A stretch of 64,000 bases of DNA from an uncultured Thermoanaerobaculia bacterium. GTDB taxonomy: Bacteria > Acidobacteriota > Thermoanaerobaculia > Multivoradales > Multivoraceae. The DNA lies in the NCBI GenBank assembly GCA_951813015.1, contig CATOTG010000006.1, positions 558,001 to 622,000 of the forward strand, written 5' to 3'. The notes under the pieces are model-generated. The model was not told the DNA's origin, searched no databases, and saw nothing but the letters and a program-made list of their open reading frames with translations. Shown here one piece after another: positions 20,355 to 30,616 of this stretch. The translations under genes were made by a program, and so were the position numbers. How positions within the stretch are numbered: the first letter of the stretch is position 1; the number at the start of each line of letters is the position of its first letter.

Positions 20355-20458
20355 GCCGGCCCTTTCCAGCTTTGCCGACGAGGCCGTTCCGGCCCCGATC
20401 GCCAGGATCCCCGGACCGTTTCACGGGCGCCTCCGCTCCTTCTCTCATGGAGCGGAAC

Positions 20459-21148
20459 ATGAATCCGAACACCGAGGAACAGCAGGTTGAGGAGTCGCAG
20501 GAGTTTCAAGCCATCTGGCACAGGTGCACGGCCCGTGAGGGCGACTGGGCGCCCCTGGTTCAGCGAGTCGAACCGGCGCTGCGCTGCACGCTCGCCGGGT
20601 TGGGGCGCAGTTACGGCCTGCCCCTGACCCGGGACCTCGTGGACGAGGTCCTTCAGGAGACCTACGTTCGCCTGCTGCAGAACAACCGCCGTGTGCTGCG
20701 CGGATGCAAGGGGCGCACGGAATCGACGATCATGGCCTACCTGCGCAGCGTCGCGCGCAGCGCCCTCGTCGACTGGCTGCGTGCCCGGCGGGCGCTCAAG
20801 CGCGACCCCGCCTCCGAGCTGAGCCTCGATTTCCACGACCTGCTGGCGGACGAAGGCGACGGGCTGGAGCTGCCCAAGGCGGCGGCGAACCCCTTCAACG
20901 ACACCTACGTTCGGGAGCTCCGACGCCGCTTCCGGCGGGAGTGCTGGTGCGTCGTGGGTGAGCGCGCGACAGGTCTCCGGGACACCTGGATCACCGAGCG
21001 GATGGTGGTCGACGGCTGGAGTTCGCACGAAGCCGCCGGCGCGGTCGAACTGGCGCCGGCGACCGTCTCGATGGTGCTCAGCCGCATGCGGCGCGAACTG
21101 CGGCGCAGGGGGCTCGAGGTGCCCGGGAGGCTCAGCTCACGGGCCTGA
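20459..21148 (+). CDS. ECF-type RNA polymerase sigma factor
   Basis: A 229-residue protein with sigma-70 region 2 at about residues 55-115 (DLVDEVLQETYVRLLQ, then AYLRSVARSALVDWLRARRA). A C-terminal helix-turn-helix (SSHEAAGAVELAPATVSMVLSRMRREL) takes the place of region 4. The spacing between the regions is longer than in typical ECF factors. The ATG at 20459 has GGAG seven bases upstream; an alternative ATG at 20447 adds four residues. No anti-sigma gene adjoins it, so its control is unclear. Confidence 0.75.
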   Translation: MNPNTEEQQVEESQEFQAIWHRCTAREGDWAPLVQRVEPALRCTLAGLGRSYGLPLTRDLVDEVLQETYVRLLQNNRRVLRGCKGRTESTIMAYLRSVARSALVDWLRARRALKRDPASELSLDFHDLLADEGDGLELPKAAANPFNDTYVRELRRRFRRECWCVVGERATGLRDTWITERMVVDGWSSHEAAGAVELAPATVSMVLSRMRRELRRRGLEVPGRLSSRA

Positions 21149-21217
21149 AACCGGCCCTCCGCCGTCCGCCCGATTGGCGCATCGGACACGTTTCCGCGAG
21201 ACGCAGCGCCCCGCTTA

Positions 21218-21226
21218 TGTCATAAT
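21218..21226 (+). promoter_or_regulatory. Extended -10 promoter upstream of ArsR regulator
   Basis: TGTCATAAT is a TGn-extended -10 matching TATAAT at five of six positions, with no good -35. It implies a leader of about 115 nt before the regulator. Confidence 0.45.
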
Positions 21227-21348
21227 GGGCAACTGTTCATTAGCCCCTTTGGTCGTTGGGTCCTGTGGCCCACCTCCATGCCGGACCTTCCCGGATCAGG
21301 GTATAGGGCAAAGCCAGGAAAGCACCGAACTTCTGGAGATCTGAGACC

Positions 21349-21720
21349 GTGGACAACAGGACAGAGCCTCGACCCGTACGTCTCGGTGGTTCGCTGAGCG
21401 GACTCGAACCCCGGCGCCGTCGCTCCCGAAGAATGACCAAGGTCTTCAAGGCCCTGTCGGACTCGACACGGCAGGAGATACTGCGCCTGCTCGAAGACGA
21501 GCAGCGTTGCGTCGGCGACATCGTCGGTGAGTTCGAGCTCTCGCAGCCGACGATTTCCCGGCATCTTTCGGTGCTCAAGGAGGCTGACCTGGTGATCGAC
21601 CAGCGGCAAGGCCAGAACGTGATCTACCGGTTGAACGACGAGGCGCTCTCCGAGTCGATGCGCAGTTTCTTCGGCCAGTTTCGGAGCTGCCAGAACTCGC
21701 TGCGCAAACCGTCAACCTGA
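21349..21720 (+). CDS. ArsR-family transcriptional regulator
   Basis: A 123-residue winged-helix repressor. The core starts TKVFKALSDSTRQEILRLL, with the recognition region SQPTISRHLSVLKEADLV and wing RQGQNVIYRLN. The metal-sensing ELCVC motif of classic ArsR is replaced by EDEQRCVGDIV, with a single Cys, so metal sensing is doubtful. The start is taken as the GTG at 21349 with GGAG ten bases upstream; the ATG at 21433 would remove a basic 28-residue extension. A regulated target gene is not adjacent. Confidence 0.85.
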   Translation: MDNRTEPRPVRLGGSLSGLEPRRRRSRRMTKVFKALSDSTRQEILRLLEDEQRCVGDIVGEFELSQPTISRHLSVLKEADLVIDQRQGQNVIYRLNDEALSESMRSFFGQFRSCQNSLRKPST

Positions 21721-21809
21721 GCGGGCGTCGTTCACCGGTCGGGCGCGTTCGGGCGGCCGGTCGCGATCCCGAAACCGGGGCGGATTCCGGTAGGGTGCGG
21801 CAAGAGTCG

Positions 21810-21886
21810 GGCGGTGTAGCTCAGCCGGTTAGAGCAAGCGGCTCATATCCGCTGTGTCGGGGGTTCGAGTCCCTCCACCGCCACCA
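21810..21886 (+). tRNA. tRNA with CAT anticodon, probably tRNA-Met
   Basis: A 77-nt cloverleaf with encoded CCA. GGCGGTG pairs with CACCGCC, the anticodon stem is AGCGG/CCGCT with loop CTCATAT (anticodon CAT), and the T arm holds GGTTCGAGTCC. It is not an initiator (C1-A72 mismatch absent). It may be elongator Met or the Ile2 tRNA modified by TilS. The acceptor pairs G4-C69 and G5-C68 do not match the C4-G69/C5-G68 favoured by E. coli TilS, so Met is preferred. Confidence 0.9.
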
Positions 21887-21890
21887 TCCC

Positions 21891-22940
21891 TTGCCTTCGC
21901 ACACGATCGAGCGGGCGGTTGCCGGATTCTTCGCCCGGCGTCCCGAACTGGTCCGTGCGAGCCGCGGCGCCGCACTGGTCGTCGCCTTCTCCGGAGGGGC
22001 GGATTCGTCCGCGCTGCTGGCCGCCCTTGGCGACTGCGCTTCCCGATTCGGCTTCAGCCCCCGCGCCGCTCACGTCGACCACCGGCTGGACGAGGGGTCC
22101 GGCCGGCGAGCCCTTGCGGCGCGGCGGATTGCCCGGGAACTCGGGGTCGCCTTCGACCTCCTGACGGCGCGACCGTTGCCGCCGGGCAGGAGCATCGAGG
22201 AGTGGGCGCGCGTCGAGCGCTATCGTCTCCTGACCGTCGCTGCGCGGTCCGTGGACGCGGCGGCGGTCGCCACCGCCCATCACCGGCTGGACCAGGCCGA
22301 GACCGTCCTGTTGCGCATGCTCTTCGGCAGTGGCGCGGCAGGTCTCGCCGCGATGCGCCCGGTGTCGAACCGTCTCGGGCTGCCGCTGCTGCGTCCCCTG
22401 CTCGACGTCGGGCGCGGGGACCTCCGCCGCTACGTGACCGACTTGGGGGTCTGCCCGGTCGACGACCCGACGAACCGCGCGCCGGCGCCGCGACGCAACT
22501 TCGTGCGTCACCGTCTGCTGCCGCTGCTGGCGGCCGAAACGCCCGACCTCGTCGCGCGGCTGAACCGCGTGGCTCAGGCCGCCCAGGGCGCCGAGCCGGC
22601 GATCAGCCGTCTGCTCGACCAGGCTCTCGAACCGCGGCCGGGCCGGCAGTGCTGTGAGATTGAGACGGCTGGGTTGACGCGCCTCCCGGCGACGCTGTGG
22701 CCAGCCGCGCTCGCCCGCCTCCACCGTCTCGCCGGCGCCGCCTATCCGCCGACGCGGGCCGCCCGGGGCGAACTCCGCCGGCAGCTCGAGCGGCGGCGCC
22801 GGACGGGCGCCTCGGTCGGTTGCGACTGCGGCGACGGCTGGCGCTGGGAGCAGCGCCGGGACCGGCTGCGGGTCCTGCGGCGCTCGTCGTTCGCCGTGGA
22901 TCAAGGAATTGAATCGCTTGAAGAACAGCGGACACAGTGA
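21891..22940 (+). CDS. tilS: tRNA(Ile)-lysidine synthase
   Basis: A protein of about 349 residues that converts cytidine 34 of tRNA-Ile2(CAT) to lysidine, so that AUA is read as Ile. The PP-loop AFSGGADSSALL lies near residue 34, followed by AHVDHRLD, VATAHHRLDQAETVLLRML, GLAAM and the PxRNFVRHRLLPLL segment. The C-terminal domain is shorter than in E. coli. The open frame runs back through the tRNA, so the start must lie after 21886. The only early candidate in frame is a TTG at 21891, which needs checking. It sits 5 bp after a CAT-anticodon tRNA and upstream of ftsH. Confidence 0.9.
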   Translation: MPSHTIERAVAGFFARRPELVRASRGAALVVAFSGGADSSALLAALGDCASRFGFSPRAAHVDHRLDEGSGRRALAARRIARELGVAFDLLTARPLPPGRSIEEWARVERYRLLTVAARSVDAAAVATAHHRLDQAETVLLRMLFGSGAAGLAAMRPVSNRLGLPLLRPLLDVGRGDLRRYVTDLGVCPVDDPTNRAPAPRRNFVRHRLLPLLAAETPDLVARLNRVAQAAQGAEPAISRLLDQALEPRPGRQCCEIETAGLTRLPATLWPAALARLHRLAGAAYPPTRAARGELRRQLERRRRTGASVGCDCGDGWRWEQRRDRLRVLRRSSFAVDQGIESLEEQRTQ

Positions 22941-22957
22941 CAGGCTTGCCGCAGTGA

Positions 22958-23000
22958 CTGGGTGCGCCGGCCTTTCGGCCGGCCTCCGCAGTCCGGCTGC
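22958..23000 (+). repeat. Family A repeat, short form
   Basis: Reads CTGGGTGCGCCGGCC, TTTC, GGCCGGCCTCCGCAG: an inverted GCCGGCC/GGCCGGC pair around a 4-nt loop. It lies between tilS and ftsH; the remaining 130 bp to ftsH show nothing else. Confidence 0.7.
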
Positions 23001-23129
23001 CTGCGGGGCAGGAATCCCGTGGGCCGAATCGTGGTTGTCTCTCCGCGATGCGGGTAACCGAACGTGGACGGGCTCAGGACCGAAACGTGGACCGGCAGAC
23101 CGAAGATGGATGAGCAGGCCTGGAAGTAG

Positions 23130-25124
<1,995 letters not shown>

Positions 25125-25199
25125 AGACTTGCGGGCGAAGAAGCCATTCTGATTCCCGGCCAACGCGGGTAACAAGCGACCCAGGGGCGTTTCGCAGCG

Positions 25200-25973
25200 A
25201 TGGACCTGGCACAGCCGCTCGGCCTTCTGGGTTGGAGGGATCTGGTCGACCTGCTGGTCGTCGGCCTGGTCGTCTACAACGTGCTGCTGGTCATCCGGGG
25301 CACCGCGGGCATGCGGATCGTGGCGGGCATCCTGGTGCTGCTCGGCACTTCCTGGATCGCGGCGACCCTGAGGCTGCGCACCCTGGAGGCCTCGCTGAAC
25401 TACCTGCTGCCCGTGCTGCCGGTGGTCATCGTCGTCCTGTTCCAGAACCAGATCCGCAGCGCTCTCGCCCGGGTCGGGCGCAACCCGCTGGTGCGCCTGA
25501 TGAGCGATCAGACGCCGGAGTCCGGGATTCTCGAGATCGTGCTCGCCGCGCAGGCGCTGTCCCAGCGCCGGCTGGGCGCCCTGATCGTCATCGAGCGGGT
25601 CGACGGCCTGCGAGACTACGTGGAGAACGGCATCGTCCTCGACGCCTCGATCTCCTACGATCTGCTCCTGACGATCTTCGCCCGCGACACCCCCCTGCAT
25701 GACGGCGCCGTGATCGTGCAGAAGGACCGGGTCGCCGCCGCGGCCTGCTTCCTGCCCCTGACGACCAGCGCGAGCGTTTCGATCGAGCATGGCACGCGGC
25801 ACCGGGCGGCAATCGGCATGACCGAACTGACCGATGCGGTCGTCGTCGTCGTTTCGGAGGAGACGGGCAAGATCTCGATCGCGCGTGAGGGTCGCCTGAC
25901 CCGAGATCTGACGATGCGGGAACTGCGCAACCGGCTCTTCGAGTTGCTGCTGACCGGGGAGGCTTCGTCGTGA
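25200..25973 (+). CDS. cdaA: Diadenylate cyclase (CdaA type)
   Basis: A 257-residue membrane enzyme making c-di-AMP from two ATP. Three hydrophobic segments occupy residues about 10-80. The DAC domain follows, with the DGA motif in LHDGAVIV and the RHR motif in GTRHRAAIG. It lies in the order cdaA-ybbR-glmM known from Firmicutes, where YbbR and GlmM modulate CdaA. The 4-bp overlap GTGA with ybbR supports coupling. Its presence in a Gram-negative with KDO genes suggests c-di-AMP signalling in this lineage. Confidence 0.94.
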   Translation: MDLAQPLGLLGWRDLVDLLVVGLVVYNVLLVIRGTAGMRIVAGILVLLGTSWIAATLRLRTLEASLNYLLPVLPVVIVVLFQNQIRSALARVGRNPLVRLMSDQTPESGILEIVLAAQALSQRRLGALIVIERVDGLRDYVENGIVLDASISYDLLLTIFARDTPLHDGAVIVQKDRVAAAACFLPLTTSASVSIEHGTRHRAAIGMTELTDAVVVVVSEETGKISIAREGRLTRDLTMRELRNRLFELLLTGEASS

Positions 25974-26725
25974 ACGAGAGCGGCAACCGCTGGGCCTTTC
26001 GAACCATCGCCGCCCTGATTGCGGTCGGGGTCTGGCTGCCGGCATCGTTTTGTCCCCGCGTGCGGGAGATGACCGAGCCGCCGGTCGAGGAGAGCGTGCG
26101 GGCGCGCGTGACGACGGAGGATCACGACCAGATGGTCGTCCTGGGTTCGCCGATCCTCGGCACGCCCGAGGATCCCAAGGAGGAACTCTCCGTTCTGATC
26201 CGCGGCAGCGAGGACGCGATCGAATCCCTGAACCGGGATCAGATTCGGGTCCGGGTGCCGCTCGGAGAGAACCTCTTCGGCGGTACGACGTACGGCGGCC
26301 CGCGGCAGGTCGAGGTCATCCTGAGCACGGAGCACGTCGTGCTCCCCGAGGACGCCGAGGGCATCGCGGTCGTGTCGCTCACGCCGGAGCAGTTGACTCT
26401 GACGCTCGACGAGGAGATCTCGGCTCAGGTGCCGGTGCAGGTCGCGTGGGCAGGCGAACCGATCGGCGGCTTCAGCGTCGACCACGACAACGTTCAGATC
26501 GAGCCGCCCCAGGCCACGGTCCAGGGGTCGCGTTCCGAGATCAACAGGTTGGGGTATGCACTGGCCGGCCCGATCGACACGGACGGCCGCGGCGTCGATT
26601 TCGTCGTGGAACAGGCGCGCGTGCGCTTCGAGAGCGACAACGTCGTCGTCGAGTTTCCGACCTTCGTTCGCGTGGAGGCGCCGATGATCGAGGCGCCCCA
26701 GCCGCGGGGCGACGCAGGTTCTTGA
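25970..26725 (+). CDS. YbbR/CdaR domain protein
   Basis: A 251-residue protein with one N-terminal transmembrane segment (TIAALIAVGVWLPASF) and two or three YbbR-like beta domains outside the membrane. Recognisable strands are PVQVAWAGEPIGGFSV, IEPPQATVQGSRSEINRL and PIDTDG. CdaR in Firmicutes binds and regulates CdaA, and the position between cdaA and glmM fits that role. It starts at a GTG overlapping the cdaA stop and ends overlapping the TTG start of glmM. Confidence 0.85.
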   Translation: MNESGNRWAFRTIAALIAVGVWLPASFCPRVREMTEPPVEESVRARVTTEDHDQMVVLGSPILGTPEDPKEELSVLIRGSEDAIESLNRDQIRVRVPLGENLFGGTTYGGPRQVEVILSTEHVVLPEDAEGIAVVSLTPEQLTLTLDEEISAQVPVQVAWAGEPIGGFSVDHDNVQIEPPQATVQGSRSEINRLGYALAGPIDTDGRGVDFVVEQARVRFESDNVVVEFPTFVRVEAPMIEAPQPRGDAGS

Positions 26726-28209
26726 GCCTCTTCGGGACGGACGGCATGCGTGCCGCGTTCGGCACGCCGCCGCTGGATCGGTCGACGGTCCAGGCGGTCG
26801 GCTACTGGTTCGCCCGCCTCGGCATGTCTGCGGCCGACTCGGCTTCGGCGGCGCGGCGCTCGACGCTTGCGGCTGGGCGGACGGACCCGCCCGCGGCCGC
26901 GCCGGCGGGCGCGCGGCCGCTGCTGGTCTTGGGCGGCGACACCCGGGACAGCCGGGAGGAGATCACGGGCTGGCTCGCCGCCGCGGTCCATTCCGCGGGC
27001 GCACAAGTGCGCTCGGCCGGCGTCGTGCCCACGCCCGCGGTCGCCTTCCTCGTCACCGAACTCGGCGCGATGGGCGGCATCGTCATCTCCGCCAGCCACA
27101 ATCCCTGGACGGACAACGGCGTCAAGTTGATCGGCCCCGACGGCTTCAAGGTCGATCCCTCCGTCGAGCAGGCGATCGAAGACCGCGTCGGCGCTCCGCT
27201 ACCGGGTGCGCCGCCGTCCGATGCTCCGCCACCGGGTGCGCCGGCCCTCTGGCCGGCATCCGGCGGACCGACCGAAGAAGCGGAACTCGCCGACCGCTAC
27301 CTGGAACACCTCCGGGCGTCACTGGGTGCGCCGGCCCTCTGGCCGGCATCCGGCGCCTCGTCGCCGACCGCCCTCCCCCTCGACGGCCTCCGCGTCGCGG
27401 TCGACGCCGCGAACGGCGCCGCGTCGCCCCACGCCGCCCGCCTCTTGCGATCCCTCGGGGCCGACTGTCGCGTCACCTGCGACCGTCCCGACGGCCGCAA
27501 CATCAACCGCGATTGCGGCTCCACCTGCACCGACCGGATCGTCGCCTTCACCCGCGAGACCGGCAGCGACCTGGGCGCGGCCCTCGACGGCGACGCGGAC
27601 CGGGCCATCCTCTGCGATCACCGGGGCCGCATCTGCGACGGCGACGCTCTGCTCTACGTTTGGGCATCGCACCTCGCGGCCCGGGACCTCCTCCCGGGTA
27701 GGCGGATCGTCGCCACGACGATGTCGAACATGGGCCTCGAGCGCGCGCTGGAGCGGCGCGGCGTCGAGGTCCTGCGCTGCGGCATCGGCGACCGGGAGGT
27801 CGCCGGCACGATGCGCCGCGAGGGCGTCCGGCTGGGCGGCGAGCAATCGGGCCACCTCCTCGACCTGGACCTTGCGACAACGGGCGACGGCCTGCTGACC
27901 GCCGCCGCCATCGCCGGGATCGTCGCCGCGTCCGGCCGCTCACTGGCCGATCTGGCCTCCGGCTTCCGGCGCTTCCCGCAGGTCCTGCACAACGTCACCG
28001 TGCGGGAGAAGCTGCCGCTTGAGACGGTGCCCGGTCTGTCCGACGCGGTGGCCTCGGCGGAACGCAAACTCGGGTCCTCCGGCCGGGTCCTCTTGCGCTA
28101 CAGCGGCACCGAACCGCTCGCCCGCGTGATGATCGAGGGCCCCGACCAGCAGCAGATCGAGGCGCTGTGCGGCCGGATCGCCGAGGTCCTCGAAACCGAA
28201 CTCGGCTGA
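26722..28209 (+). CDS. glmM: Phosphoglucosamine mutase with two in-frame repeat insertions
   Basis: A 495-residue enzyme converting glucosamine-6-phosphate to glucosamine-1-phosphate for UDP-GlcNAc, hence peptidoglycan and lipid A. It opens LSLFGTDGMR, has the phosphoserine loop ISASHNPWTDNG, the metal loop ALDGDADRAI, the sugar loop GGEQSGH and the phosphate site RYSGTEPLARVM. Usual length is about 445-450. The surplus comes from two insertions around residues 160-215 that translate family A repeats: PPGAPALWPASG and LGAPALWPASG. By comparison with E. coli GlmM both fall in surface loops, and all catalytic motifs are intact. The start is a TTG (26722) overlapping the ybbR TGA; the conserved N-terminus leaves no later start. 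Confidence 0.93.
   Translation: MSLFGTDGMRAAFGTPPLDRSTVQAVGYWFARLGMSAADSASAARRSTLAAGRTDPPAAAPAGARPLLVLGGDTRDSREEITGWLAAAVHSAGAQVRSAGVVPTPAVAFLVTELGAMGGIVISASHNPWTDNGVKLIGPDGFKVDPSVEQAIEDRVGAPLPGAPPSDAPPPGAPALWPASGGPTEEAELADRYLEHLRASLGAPALWPASGASSPTALPLDGLRVAVDAANGAASPHAARLLRSLGADCRVTCDRPDGRNINRDCGSTCTDRIVAFTRETGSDLGAALDGDADRAILCDHRGRICDGDALLYVWASHLAARDLLPGRRIVATTMSNMGLERALERRGVEVLRCGIGDREVAGTMRREGVRLGGEQSGHLLDLDLATTGDGLLTAAAIAGIVAASGRSLADLASGFRRFPQVLHNVTVREKLPLETVPGLSDAVASAERKLGSSGRVLLRYSGTEPLARVMIEGPDQQQIEALCGRIAEVLETELG
27201..27265 (+). repeat. Family A repeat inside glmM (first)
   Basis: A partial head ACCGGGTGCGCCG followed by ACCGGGTGCGCCGGCCCTC and TGGCCGGCATCCGGCGG. It is translated in frame as PGAPPSDAPPPGAPALWPAS and lies in a GlmM surface loop. 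Confidence 0.85.
27322..27356 (+). repeat. Family A repeat inside glmM (second)
   Basis: CTGGGTGCGCCGGCCCTCT followed by GGCCGGCATCCGGCGCC. It is translated in the same frame as the first copy, giving LGAPALWPASGA, 57 bp further on. Confidence 0.85.
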
Positions 28210-28246
28210 AGACCGGATGCGCCTGACGACGCCCGGCGGCGCCGGC

Positions 28247-28409
28247 CCGGGTGCGCCGGCCTGCCATCCGTGCGCTCGATGACGGGCGCGCGCGCGTGAG
28301 CGCGTCACTGTCTACCCTTGGCTGCCATCCGTGCGCCCGATGACGGGCGCACGGACTGGTTCACGGGTCGCGCCGGGCGCGACCCGGGTCTGGCCGGCTT
28401 CCCGACGCC
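28247..28409 (+). repeat. Family A repeat, full form with doubled head
   Basis: GGGTGCGCCGGCCTGCCATC, a degenerate GTGCGCTC hairpin, then a second CTGCCATCCGTGCGCCC / GGGCGCACGG hairpin, TGGTTCACGGGTCGCG palindrome and TCTGGCCGGC end. It lies between glmM and pdxJ, and its right part supplies the last codons and stop of pdxJ. Confidence 0.85.
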
Positions 28410-29131
28410 TCACCCTGTTCCCCCATCGCCGCCAGCATCTCCTCCACCGCCGCCCGCATCCCGATCAACACCGCCCGCGACACGATCGAGTGCCCGATGT
28501 TCAGCTCGCTCACACCCGGCAGCGCCGCCACCAAACCGACGTTGGCCACGGTCAGGCCGTGCCCGGCGTACGCCTCCCGGCCTGCCGCCAGCCCACTCTG
28601 TGCGGCGGCCTCGAGCTTCTCGAACTCCGCCGTCGCCCCGGCGCCCGAAGCCCGCGTGTAGGCGTCCGTGTTCAACTCGAAACCCGTCACGTCGTCCTGG
28701 TCGTCGAGCGCCGCGATCTGACCCAGGTCGGGATCGACGAAGACGGAGACCCGGATGCCGGCCGCGACGAGGCGCCTGGCCGCGCCGCGCACCTGGTCGC
28801 CGCGCCCGATCAGGTCAAGGCCGCCCTCGGTCGTGACCTCGTCCGGCCGCTCGGGCACCAGGGTGACCTGCTCGGGGCCGACCCGCTCGGCGAACGCGAG
28901 CATCGGTTCGTCGGAGGCGATCTCGAGGTTGAGCCGGCCGCTGACGACCCGCCGCAGCTCGACGACGTCCTGATCCTGGATGTGGCGGCGGTCCTGGCGG
29001 AGATGGACCGTGATGCCGAACGCTCCCGCCTCCTCGGCGAGCCGCGCCGCCTCGACCGGGTCCGGATAGCCCGCCAGGCGCGCCTGCCGCACGGTCGCGA
29101 CGTGATCGATGTTCACCGACAGGGCGGTCAC
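28361..29131 (-). CDS. pdxJ: Pyridoxine 5'-phosphate synthase
   Basis: A 256-residue TIM-barrel enzyme joining 1-deoxyxylulose-5-phosphate and 3-amino-2-oxopropyl phosphate to pyridoxine-5-phosphate. Diagnostic segments are LSVNIDHVATVRQAR, ITVHLREDRRHI (here LRQDRRHI, with Gln for the usual Glu), VTLVPERPDEVTTEGGLD, FELNT and ELNIGHSIVSRAVLIGM. The last 17 residues (EASGSRPDPGRARRDP) read through a family A repeat that provides the stop codon. The start overlaps the response-regulator stop by 4 bp, so the two are coupled. Confidence 0.95.
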   Translation of the reverse strand: MTALSVNIDHVATVRQARLAGYPDPVEAARLAEEAGAFGITVHLRQDRRHIQDQDVVELRRVVSGRLNLEIASDEPMLAFAERVGPEQVTLVPERPDEVTTEGGLDLIGRGDQVRGAARRLVAAGIRVSVFVDPDLGQIAALDDQDDVTGFELNTDAYTRASGAGATAEFEKLEAAAQSGLAAGREAYAGHGLTVANVGLVAALPGVSELNIGHSIVSRAVLIGMRAAVEEMLAAMGEQGEASGSRPDPGRARRDP

Positions 29132-30522
29132 GCTTCGCCGTCCTCGAGCAACCCCTGCTCGCGATAGTCCTTCAGCTTCCGCTGCAGGGTGCGCACGCCG
29201 ATGCCGAGCGCCCGGGCCGCCTGCGCTCGCTTGCCGTCGGTCCGTCCCAGGGTCTCGAGGATCGCCTGGCGTTCGATCTCGGCCATCGTTCGGGGCTCGC
29301 CGAAGGCGTTCTGGACCCGGCTCTCGAGAATCGCGTCGCCGCGTTCACGGACATCTGCCGGCAGATCGCCGACTCCGATCCTGCCGCCGTCGTGGAAGAC
29401 CGCGACCGTCTCGAGCACGTTCCTCAGCTCGCGCACGTTGCCCTGCCAGCGATGCTTCGACAGACACTTGAGAGCCCTGCCGGAGAGCTGCATCTCGGGC
29501 TTGCCCTCCCGCGCCGCGAACTCGCGCAGGAAGTGGTTCGCCAGCAGCGGCAGGTCGTCCAGCCGCTCCCGCAGCGGCGGAATCGCCAGGGTGACCACCT
29601 TGAGCCGGTAGTAGAGATCCTCCCGGAAGGCGCCGTTCGCCACCGCCTCCTCGAGGTTGCGGTTGGTTGCCGCCAGCAACCGGAAGTCGACGTCGATCAT
29701 CCGGCTGCCGCCGACCCGCATGACCTGGCGTTCCTCGAGCACGCGCAGCAGCTTCACCTGGAGCTCCGGGACGAGCTCGCTGATCTCGTCCAGGAACAGG
29801 GTGCCGCGGGCGGCGAGCTCCAGCTTGCCGATCTTGCGTCCGACGGCGCCGGTGAAGGACCCCTTTTCGTGGCCGAACAGTTCGCTCTCCAGGATCTCGT
29901 TCGGGATCGCGCCGCAGTTCAGGGCCAGGAAGCGCTCCTGCCGGCGGGAGCTGGCCTGGTGCAGGGCCTTGGCGACGAGTTCCTTGCCGGTGCCGCTCTC
30001 GCCCAGGATGAGCACCGAAGCGCGGCTCGGCGCGACCTGGCGCATCTGCTGGAACAGGTGCTCCATCGCCGCCGACTGGCCCACGATCGCGTCGAAGCCG
30101 AAACGCTCGTCGAGCATCTCGCGCAGGTTCGTCACCTCGTCGCGCAATTGCCAGTTCTCGATCAGCTTGAGCACCCGGCTCCTGAGTTCGTAGAGGTCGA
30201 CCGGCTTGGTCAGGTAGTCGTCGGCGCCGACCCGCATCGCCTCGACCGCCGACTCGATCGTGCCGAAGCCGGTGACCAGGATCACCGCCAGGTCGAGCTC
30301 CTGGGCCCGCACCCGGTTCAGGAACGCAAGCCCGTCCATGCCCGGCATGCGCAGGTCGCACACCGCCAGACGCACCCGCGACTCCCGCTCGACGAACGCC
30401 AGCGCCGGCGCCGCGTCGTCGAACACGCGCACGCCGAGGCCGGCCCGTTCGAGCGCGATGGCCATCGATTGGCGCGACCCGGCCTCGTCATCGATCACGA
30501 TGACCCATGGGGCGGCTGACAT
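29128..30522 (-). CDS. Sigma-54-dependent response regulator, NtrC family
   Basis: A 464-residue transcription activator. Receiver domain residues 1-120 have the acidic pair IDDE, the phosphoacceptor Asp in CDLRMPGMDG and Lys in DDYLTKP. The AAA+ domain has Walker A GESGTGKE, Walker B GTLFLDEIS, and GSFTGA where most family members have GAFTGA. A Fis-type helix-turn-helix (AARALGIGVRTLQRKL) ends it. The ATG at 30522 (SAAPWVIVIDDE) places the receiver at the N-terminus; the frame continues 15 codons upstream without family signal. No histidine kinase gene is adjacent. pdxJ follows in the same operon by overlap. Confidence 0.92.
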   Translation of the reverse strand: MSAAPWVIVIDDEAGSRQSMAIALERAGLGVRVFDDAAPALAFVERESRVRLAVCDLRMPGMDGLAFLNRVRAQELDLAVILVTGFGTIESAVEAMRVGADDYLTKPVDLYELRSRVLKLIENWQLRDEVTNLREMLDERFGFDAIVGQSAAMEHLFQQMRQVAPSRASVLILGESGTGKELVAKALHQASSRRQERFLALNCGAIPNEILESELFGHEKGSFTGAVGRKIGKLELAARGTLFLDEISELVPELQVKLLRVLEERQVMRVGGSRMIDVDFRLLAATNRNLEEAVANGAFREDLYYRLKVVTLAIPPLRERLDDLPLLANHFLREFAAREGKPEMQLSGRALKCLSKHRWQGNVRELRNVLETVAVFHDGGRIGVGDLPADVRERGDAILESRVQNAFGEPRTMAEIERQAILETLGRTDGKRAQAARALGIGVRTLQRKLKDYREQGLLEDGEA

Positions 30523-30616
30523 GCAGCGCATCCTAACGCCGCAACCACCGGGTGCATCGGCCGTCATCCTGCCTTGCGCTGCCGCAATTCACTCTTGCGC
30601 CGTGGCCCTCGCAGCG

